Assembly (NCBI RefSeq): GCF_025813715.1 | Contig: NZ_CP107532.1 | Location: 5,646,501-5,710,500 of the forward strand | Reading direction: 5' to 3' | Length of the DNA stretch: 64,000 bases | DNA from: Methylobacterium sp. FF17 | Lineage (GTDB): Bacteria; Pseudomonadota; Alphaproteobacteria; Rhizobiales; Beijerinckiaceae | In this document: positions 56,679-64,000 of the stretch, in pieces | Layout of the letters: every line of letters begins with the position of its first letter | How positions within the stretch are numbered: position 1 is the stretch's first letter | Notes under the pieces: model-generated | What the model was told of the DNA's origin: nothing | Databases searched by the model: none | The model's input: only the letters and a program-made list of their open reading frames with translations | Made by a program: the position numbers and the translations under genes

Positions 56679-58817
56679 TCAGAACCGCGCGATGATCTGC
56701 GCGCGGATGGTGCGCGGCGCACCGGGCTGGATGTTGTTGTTGCCGTCGGCGGTGGCGATGTAGCGCCGGTCGAACGCGTTCTCGATGTTGATCTGCGCGC
56801 GCCAGAACTCGTTCACCTTGTAGAACAGGCCCAGGTCGAAGCGGGTGATGCCGGGCAGGCGCACCGTGTTGTCCGAGGACGCGAAGGTGTGTCCGGTCTG
56901 GATGTAGCCGACGCCGAAGGAGAGTTCGGGCGTGACCTCGAACTTGTTCCAGAGAGTGAAGGCGTTGAAGGGCACGAGCCCGACGGTGTTGCCCCGCATG
57001 ATCGTGGTCGAGACGTTGCTGACGATGCGGGCATCCGTGAAGGCGTAGCCGCCCGCCACCTGCCACCAGTCGGTGACGTAGCCGTTGGCCCCGATCTCCG
57101 CCCCTTGGGTGGTCGTCTGGCCGCTGGTGAGGAAGAATCCGAGACGGTTCGGATCGGCGATGCGCTGGTTGAAGCGGTCGAGGTTGTACAGGGCGCCCGT
57201 GAGCTGGAGCAGCGGCGAGACGTCGTACTTCACGCCGACCTCCGCGTTCTCGAAACGCTCCGGCTGCGCGATGGCGAGCCCCGGCGTCAGGGACCCGAAC
57301 TGGTCGCCGGACGAGGGCAGGTAGGAGACGCTGTAGCTGCCGTAGAAGGCGAGGTTCTCCAGCGGCTTCAGGACCACGCCGGCGCGCGGAGAGACGAGGT
57401 CGTCGACCCGGTTGGTCTGCACCGGGACGGGCGCCCGCGCGTTCAGGTTGTTCGACGTGAAGTCGAAATGGTCGTAGCGCAGGCCGCCGATGACCTGCAG
57501 GTGCGGGCCGATCTCGATCTGGTCCTGGGCGTAGACCGCCGCCAGCCCGAGGTCGTAGCGGGTGTTGTTGCCGGTGGTGTTGCGGAAGGCGACGGGCGCG
57601 CGGGTGACCGAGGCCAGCGGATTGACCACGAGGGTCTGGGTGCCGTTGGGGAAGAACCCCTCCTCGCGGAAGGCGCGGCCCTCCTGGTAGCCGAGTTCGA
57701 AGCCGGCCAGCAGGGTGTGCCGCAGGACGCCCGTGTCGAACTTGTAGGTGAGATCGTTCTGGCTGAAGTAGTTCGTCCGCGGCGTCTCGTTGTTGTACGC
57801 CGTGATGTTGACGGCGGTGCCGGCCGCGTTGACCGCCCCGCCCGGGAAGACGTTCTGGTAGAACTTCTGGTAGTCCGCGAAGCGCAGGGTGCTGTGCAGC
57901 GCCACGCCGGACTCGAACAGGTGGTCGAGGGTCGCGGTGGCGATGTGGGCGTCGACGCGGGCGTAGCTCAGGTCCGGATTGCCGAAATACGTGGCGGTGT
58001 TCTGGCGGTAGCGGTAGGGCCGCCCGAACTGCGAGGGGATGCCGCGATCCGTGGTCCGCTCGTCGTGGAAGTACTCGTAGGACAGCTTGAGCGTCGTGAC
58101 CGGGCTCAACAGGAACGTCATCGTCGGGTTGATGCCGTAGCGGCGGATGTCGCCGAAGTCGCGATAGGTGCCCGTATCCTCGAACATGCCGTTGAGGCGG
58201 AAGTACACGCTGTCGCTGATCCGGTCGCCCACATCGACCGCCACGCGCTTGTTCCCGAACTGGCCGCCCTGGGCCACGATCTCGCGGATCGGGATGCCGT
58301 CGGCCTCCTTCAGGACGCGGTTGATGACGCCGCCGCCGCCGCCGCGCCCGAACACCAGGGCGTTGGGGCCCTTGAGCACCTCGATCCGCTGCGTGTTGTA
58401 GAGGTCGCGGAAGTACTGCACGTCGTCGCGCACGCCGTTGACGTAGAAATCGGCGTTGGAGCGCTGGCCACGGATCACGAGGTCGTCGCGGTTGCCCTCG
58501 CCCTGGTGCGGGATGATGCCCGGGACGTAGCGCACGGCCTCCTCGATCGATTGGAAGCCCTGGTCGCGGATCTGGGCCTGGGTCACGACGGTGACGGATT
58601 GCGGCGTGTCGATGAGCGGCGTGGTGGTCTTCGTCGCGCTGCGCGTCTCCCGCGTCAGGTAGCCCACCGTATTGCCGCGCAGGCCTTCGACGCTCAACTG
58701 ATCCAGGGTGACCGCGGTGTCCGCCGGGAGGATGGCCGGTTGCGCCAGGGCGATCCCCGGCAGCGCGGTTCCGCACAACAGGGTCGCGAGGACACGCGAC
58801 GTTGCTGCAATCTTCAT
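56679..58817 (-). CDS. TonB-dependent siderophore receptor (paralogue 1)
   Basis: This 712-residue receptor has a signal peptide (SRVLATLLCGTALPGIALAQ) and a plug domain (IDTPQSVTVVTQAQIRDQGF; VEVLKGPNALVFGRG-like IEVLKGPNALVFGRGGGGGV). A 22-strand barrel ends AQIIARF with the terminal Phe. It resembles the catecholate siderophore group (Fiu-like). It is closely related along its length to the receptor upstream (59105-61264). No iron ABC genes or FecIR regulators are adjacent. Confidence 0.93.
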   Translation of the reverse strand: MKIAATSRVLATLLCGTALPGIALAQPAILPADTAVTLDQLSVEGLRGNTVGYLTRETRSATKTTTPLIDTPQSVTVVTQAQIRDQGFQSIEEAVRYVPGIIPHQGEGNRDDLVIRGQRSNADFYVNGVRDDVQYFRDLYNTQRIEVLKGPNALVFGRGGGGGVINRVLKEADGIPIREIVAQGGQFGNKRVAVDVGDRISDSVYFRLNGMFEDTGTYRDFGDIRRYGINPTMTFLLSPVTTLKLSYEYFHDERTTDRGIPSQFGRPYRYRQNTATYFGNPDLSYARVDAHIATATLDHLFESGVALHSTLRFADYQKFYQNVFPGGAVNAAGTAVNITAYNNETPRTNYFSQNDLTYKFDTGVLRHTLLAGFELGYQEGRAFREEGFFPNGTQTLVVNPLASVTRAPVAFRNTTGNNTRYDLGLAAVYAQDQIEIGPHLQVIGGLRYDHFDFTSNNLNARAPVPVQTNRVDDLVSPRAGVVLKPLENLAFYGSYSVSYLPSSGDQFGSLTPGLAIAQPERFENAEVGVKYDVSPLLQLTGALYNLDRFNQRIADPNRLGFFLTSGQTTTQGAEIGANGYVTDWWQVAGGYAFTDARIVSNVSTTIMRGNTVGLVPFNAFTLWNKFEVTPELSFGVGYIQTGHTFASSDNTVRLPGITRFDLGLFYKVNEFWRAQINIENAFDRRYIATADGNNNIQPGAPRTIRAQIIARF

Positions 58818-58866
58818 AATCGATTCCACCGGCTCTCGGATCACGTCTTGTTGATCTTGTGCCCCT

Positions 58867-59060
58867 CGGTCGATCCAGGGACTGATTTGTCCCATGATCT
58901 CCAAGTACGGGCCAAGCAAGCGGTCGGAGCGGTCGATCCCGTTATTTGTCTTATAACGGCTCTAAGAAGCCATCGAAATCATTCGGCAACATGTTCGTAA
59001 CATTTAGCAAAGTTGTTTCCGGCTTAATCCTGGATCGATTCTAAAAACGGTCGATCCAGG
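58867..59060. repeat. 13-bp direct repeat and 10-bp hairpin between the two receptor genes
   Basis: CGGTCGATCCAGG occurs at 58867-58879 and 59048-59060. The second is half of the perfect inverted repeat CCTGGATCGA-N12-TCGATCCAGG (59029-59060). A smaller dyad ATGTT-CGT-AACAT lies at 58991-59003. These may be operators for iron control or part of a weak terminator. A Fur/Irr match is not clear. Confidence 0.6.
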
Positions 59061-59104
59061 AGGGATTGTGGCCGGATTGCAACAGCGTCGCAGCGCGCGC
59101 CGGC

Positions 59105-61264
59105 TCAGAACCGCGCCACGACCTGCGCCCGGATCAGGCGCGGCGCGCCCGGCGAGATGTTGCTGTTGCCGTCGGCGGTGGCGATGTAGCCCCGGTCGAA
59201 CAGGTTCTCGATGTTGATCTGCGCCCGCACCCCGTCGGTGACCTGATAGAACAGGCCGAGATCGAAGCGCGTGTAGCCCGGCAGCCGGACCGTGTTGTCG
59301 GCGCTGGCGAAGCTATGGCCCTGGTGGATCGTGCCGAGGCCGATCGAGAATCCCGGTGTCACGCTGAACTTGTTCCACACCGTGACCGCGTTGAAGGGCA
59401 CGACGGCGACCCGGTTGCCCGGGACGATGAGGGCCGAGCCGAAGCCGCTGACGATGCGCGCATCCGTGAAGGCGTAGCCGCCCGCGACCTGCCACCAGTC
59501 GGTGAGATAGCCGTTCGCGCCGATCTCGACGCCCCGCGCGTTGGTCTGGCCGCTGAGCAGGAAGAAACCGGGACGGTTCGGGTCCGAGAGGCGCTGGTTG
59601 TAGCGGTCGAGGTCGTACAGGGCGCCGGTGAGCTGGAGCGCCGGCGTCACGTCCCACTTCACGCCGACCTCGCGGTTCTCGAAGCGCTCCGGCGGGGCGA
59701 TGGCCAGCCTCTCCGACAAGGCGGTGAACTGGTCCCCGGCGGAGGGCAGGTAGGAGACGCTGTAATTGGCATAGAAGGCCAGGGCGTCGAACGGCTTGAG
59801 GACCGCGCCGATCCGGGGCGACAGTAGGTTGTCCACCCGGGTGTTGCCGACCTGCGTGCGCCGGTCGGTGGAACTGAAGTCGAAGTGATCGAAGCGCAGG
59901 CCGCCGATGATCTGCAGGTGCGGGCCGATCTCGATCTGGTCCTGGGCGTAGACCGCCGCCAGCCCGAGGTCGTAGCGGCTGTTCGCGCCCGAGGCGATGT
60001 TGCGGAAGCTCACCGGAACCCGCGAGAGGGGCGAGAGCGGGTTGACCACGAGGGTCTGCGTGCCGGTCGTGGCGAAGAACCCGTCCTCCCGGTAGGTGAT
60101 CCCCGACTGGTGGCCGAGCTCGAAGCCGGCGAGCAGCGTGTGCGCCAGGGGGCCGGTGGTGAAGCGGTAGGTGAAATCGTTCTGGTTGAAGAGGTTCGTG
60201 CGCGGCGTGTCGTTGTTGAAGGCGCTGAGTTCGACCCGCGTCCCGGCGGCATTCACGCTGCCGCCCGTCCGGATGCTCGGATAGACGATCTGAGAGAACT
60301 TGTCGTAATCGGCGAAGCGGACCTGGCTGCGCATCTCCACGCCGGAGGCGAAGCGATGCTCGAGCACGGCGGTCGCGATGTGGGCGTCGACCCGGGCGGT
60401 GCTCAGGTCCGGATTGCCGAAGAAGGTGCGGATGTTCTCGCGGTAGCGATAGGGCCGCCCGTTCTGGGAGGGGATGCCCCGATCGGCGGTGCGCTCGTCG
60501 TGGAAGTACTCGTAGGACAGCTTGAGGGTCGTGTCGGGCCCGAGCAGCAGGGTCGCGGTGGGGTTGATGCCCCAGCGCCGGAGATCCACGAAGTTGCGGA
60601 ACGTCCCGCTATCCTCGAACAGGCCGTTGAGGCGGAAGAAGGCGCTGTCCGAGATCCGGTCGCCCACATCGAGGGCGAGGCGCTTGGTCCCGTACGACCC
60701 GGTCTGGAGGACGACCTCGCGCAGCGGGATGCCGTTGGCCTCCTTGAGGACGCGGTTGACCACGCCGCCGCCGCCGCCGCGCCCGAAGATCATCGCGTTC
60801 GGTCCCTTCAGGACCTCGACGCGCTCGACGTTGTAGAGGTCGCGGAAGTACTGCCCGTCGTCGCGGATGCCGTTGACGTAGAAGTCGGCGCTCGATTGCT
60901 GGCCGCGGATCACGATCTCGTCCCGGTTCGCCGCGCCCTGGTGCAGGAACACCCCCGGCACGTAGCGCAGGGCCTCGGTCACGCCCTGGTGGCCCTGGTC
61001 CTGGATCTGCTCCCGCGTGACGACCGTCACCGCCTGCGGCGTGTCGATCAGGGCCGTGTCCGTCTTGGTGGCGCTGCGGGCCCGCACCGTGCGGTAGCCG
61101 GTGCTCGCCGCGCCGGTCCCTTCCACGCTGAGCAGGTCGAGGCTGACTTCGCCTTGTGCGGCTCCGGCCGGTGCCGCCTCCTGCGCGAGCGCGCCGCGCC
61201 CGCCGGCGAGGCACGTCTCTCCCATCAGGATCGCGAGAAGACCAAGGTTACGCGTGCTGAACAT
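59105..61264 (-). CDS. TonB-dependent siderophore receptor (paralogue 2)
   Basis: This 719-residue receptor has a signal peptide (LGLLAILMGETCLAGGRGAL), a plug with IDTPQAVTVVTREQIQDQGH and VEVLKGPNAMIFGRGGGGGV, and a barrel ending AQVVARF. By eye it shares most plug and barrel motifs with the downstream paralogue, so a tandem duplication is likely. The ATG at 61264 (MFSTRNLGLL) is chosen for the signal peptide. It probably takes up a ferric siderophore, TonB-driven. Confidence 0.93.
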   Translation of the reverse strand: MFSTRNLGLLAILMGETCLAGGRGALAQEAAPAGAAQGEVSLDLLSVEGTGAASTGYRTVRARSATKTDTALIDTPQAVTVVTREQIQDQGHQGVTEALRYVPGVFLHQGAANRDEIVIRGQQSSADFYVNGIRDDGQYFRDLYNVERVEVLKGPNAMIFGRGGGGGVVNRVLKEANGIPLREVVLQTGSYGTKRLALDVGDRISDSAFFRLNGLFEDSGTFRNFVDLRRWGINPTATLLLGPDTTLKLSYEYFHDERTADRGIPSQNGRPYRYRENIRTFFGNPDLSTARVDAHIATAVLEHRFASGVEMRSQVRFADYDKFSQIVYPSIRTGGSVNAAGTRVELSAFNNDTPRTNLFNQNDFTYRFTTGPLAHTLLAGFELGHQSGITYREDGFFATTGTQTLVVNPLSPLSRVPVSFRNIASGANSRYDLGLAAVYAQDQIEIGPHLQIIGGLRFDHFDFSSTDRRTQVGNTRVDNLLSPRIGAVLKPFDALAFYANYSVSYLPSAGDQFTALSERLAIAPPERFENREVGVKWDVTPALQLTGALYDLDRYNQRLSDPNRPGFFLLSGQTNARGVEIGANGYLTDWWQVAGGYAFTDARIVSGFGSALIVPGNRVAVVPFNAVTVWNKFSVTPGFSIGLGTIHQGHSFASADNTVRLPGYTRFDLGLFYQVTDGVRAQINIENLFDRGYIATADGNSNISPGAPRLIRAQVVARF

Positions 61265-61639
61265 CGAGCGGCTGATCCTGTCTATCCGAAGTATCGTTCC
61301 TGCTGATGGCATTATCCATGACGATCAGTGGAGATATATTGATACTTCGAAAGCATAGTCGATCACGGCTCGGCGCTGCGAGGGATAAGTTCCGGGTCTC
61401 CTCTTTCATTATAATAAGTACAGGTTCAGGCTGTACGCTATCGATCTGGTATTGCGTCGAAAACCGAGGTTTGCGCTGGCTCCCTCCCCGGAGCGCGGGC
61501 GACACGATCGATGCGTGTGACGCGCGAAAGACACACTTTTGGCGGGCGTTCGCGTTCGATCCTGGCGCGTTGAGCGCCATGCGCGCCCGTGCTAGGCGCC
61601 AGCTTCGATGTCCTGACGCGTGGCAACCCGAGGCGCCGC
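61265..61639. other. Spacer between the receptor gene and purB
   Basis: This 375-bp spacer is AT-rich, with no supported gene. It holds a dyad GTACAG-N7-CTGTAC (61418-61436) and an AT-rich block TTCATTATAATAAG (61405-61418). It likely contains the receptor promoter on the minus strand and the purB promoter on the plus strand. Confidence 0.4.
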
Positions 61640-62947
<1,308 letters not shown>

Positions 62948-63007
62948 CCGCATCCGCGCACGGATCCTGCGTCCATCCCTAACCTTCGGTCAGTTGAGGT
63001 CAGCCCC

Positions 63008-63868
63008 GTGTCCCATCCACGTATCGTCTACCTGAACGGCGAGTTCCTGCCCTTCGCCGAGGCGCGCGTGCCGATCATGGATCGGGGCTTCCTCTTCGCC
63101 GACGGGATCTACGAGGTCTCGGCGGTGCTCGACGGACGCCTCGTCGACAACGAAGCCCATCTCGCCCGGCTCGACCGTTCGCTGGGCGAGATCGACATCG
63201 CCAACCCGCACAGCATGTCCGCGTGGATCGGCCTGCAGACCGAGCTCGTCGCCCGCAACGGCCTCACCGAGGGGCTGGTCTACATGCAGGTGACGCGCGG
63301 CGTGCACGAGCGCGACTTCGCCTACCCGCCGGCCGGCACCGCGCCCACCGTGATGATGTTCACGCAGGCCAAGACCGTCGCGAAGAACCCCCTCGCCGAG
63401 ACGGGCGCCAAGATCATCACCGTGCCGGATCTCCGCTGGAAGCGCCGGGACATCAAGTCGGTGGCGCTGCTGGCCCAGGTGCTCGCCAAGCAGCAGGCCG
63501 CCGCCGCCGGGGTCGCCGAGGCCTGGATGGTCGAGGACGACGCGGTCACCGAGGGCTCGTCCTCCACGGCCTTCATCGTCACCAAGGCTGGCGCCCTCGT
63601 CACCCGCCCGCTCTCCACAGCCCTCCTGCCGGGCATCACCCGCAAGGCGGTGCTGCGGCTCGCCGAGGAAGCCGGCCTCGCGCTGGAGGAGCGCCTCTTC
63701 AGCGTCTCCGAGGCGAAGGACGCGGCCGAAGCCTTCTACACCAGCGCCTCGGCCTTCGTGATGCCGGTGGTCTCCATTGACGGCCACGCGGTCGGCGAGG
63801 GCCGCCCCGGCCCGCACACCCGGCGCCTGCGTGAACTCTACCTCGCCATGGCCCGCGAGAGCGCCTGA
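63008..63868 (+). CDS. D-amino-acid aminotransferase
   Basis: This 286-residue class IV PLP enzyme has the early motif FLFADGIYEV, Lys150 in RWKRRDIKSVALL as the PLP lysine, and EAWMVEDDAVTEGSSSTAFI. The pattern matches bacterial D-alanine/D-amino-acid transaminases rather than branched-chain ones, though the border is not sharp by eye. It would supply D-glutamate or D-alanine for the cell wall. The start is GTG 63008. Confidence 0.88.
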   Translation: MSHPRIVYLNGEFLPFAEARVPIMDRGFLFADGIYEVSAVLDGRLVDNEAHLARLDRSLGEIDIANPHSMSAWIGLQTELVARNGLTEGLVYMQVTRGVHERDFAYPPAGTAPTVMMFTQAKTVAKNPLAETGAKIITVPDLRWKRRDIKSVALLAQVLAKQQAAAAGVAEAWMVEDDAVTEGSSSTAFIVTKAGALVTRPLSTALLPGITRKAVLRLAEEAGLALEERLFSVSEAKDAAEAFYTSASAFVMPVVSIDGHAVGEGRPGPHTRRLRELYLAMARESA

Positions 63869-64000
63869 CCGCTCCGGTCGGTGCTCGGGGTCTTTCCCCC
63901 TCTCCTCCCCGGCGGATCTCGGGCTTGCCCGATATCCGTCGAGCTTGCGGGGAGGCGTTGGAGGTGGGGGCACCAACTCCATCGATCGTGGCGGGCGGTG

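Noticed and set aside
56679..61264. TonB receptors as lanthanide-chelate receptors (methylotrophy)
   Set aside because: The plug and barrel motifs fit the catecholate siderophore group, and no lanthanide transport genes are adjacent. It cannot be excluded but is not supported.

Overview
The window reads as a chromosomal segment of a high-GC alphaproteobacterium of the order Hyphomicrobiales, most likely Methylobacterium or Methylorubrum. This rests on gene content and order: a tuf-tRNA-Trp-secE-nusG-rplKA run, an atpI-B-E-F'-F cluster, a CcrM-type GANTC methyltransferase, a MutY-DUF721-DsbA block, an LdtR-type MarR regulator, an EcfG-type sigma factor, a bacteriophytochrome with heme oxygenase, and PqqA peptides. 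No insertion sequence, phage, rRNA or CRISPR array was recognised. Almost every base belongs to chromosomal housekeeping or lineage-specific genes.

Layout. Positions 1-1280 hold the 5' part of a MocR-type regulator, a divergent DUF1127 gene and a decayed transporter remnant. Positions 1285-5283 (minus strand) hold the translation and transcription cluster rplA, rplK, nusG, secE, tRNA-Trp and tuf. Positions 5440-10262 hold a TerB-like protein, a DMT exporter, heme oxygenase and a bacteriophytochrome hybrid kinase that overlap at their stops, and a small membrane protein. Positions 10284-15374 hold a BON-OmpA protein, Uup, a Pro-rich small protein, a PHA-system protein and RlpA. Positions 15957-20088 hold ccrM, mutY, a DUF721 protein and a DsbA-like oxidoreductase. 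Positions 20291-23115 hold the membrane-sector genes of ATP synthase. Positions 23259-34481 hold an ABC-2 exporter, a hydrolase, a porin, a FkbM methyltransferase, MAPEG, SfsA, DUF937, Flp pilin and DUF3072 genes, and a MarR/OmpR/histidine-kinase operon. Positions 34559-40409 hold an RND pump with its adaptor, a 57-residue protein and GDP-fucose synthase. Positions 40656-45251 hold two divergent Crp-family regulators, an EcfG-like sigma factor and MgtE. Positions 45750-46006 hold two tandem pqqA genes. The rest holds dinB, a DHH phosphoesterase, an orphan molybdenum hydroxylase subunit, LdtR/DUF6163/HIBCH, hemB, RDD and arginyltransferase genes, two paralogous siderophore receptors, purB and a D-amino-acid transaminase.

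The most interesting signals are these. (1) Two nearly identical stand-alone pqqA genes lie in tandem, without pqqBCDE beside them, behind a 20-bp perfect dyad. Part of that upstream sequence recurs in front of a Crp-family gene 4 kb away. (2) Three small uncharacterised genes (Pro-rich 75 aa, DUF3072 81 aa, a 57-aa protein) each have an exact match to the EcfG general-stress promoter (GGAAC-N16/17-CGTT), 33-41 bases before the start codon. (3) MutY carries a C-terminal tail with AT-hook-like motifs. (4) An OmpA-like domain is split by a long low-complexity Lys/Pro/Gly insert. (5) The usually continuous rplKA-rplJL-rpoBC block ends after rplA. Several short tandem repeats and 3'-end micro-duplications are also recorded.
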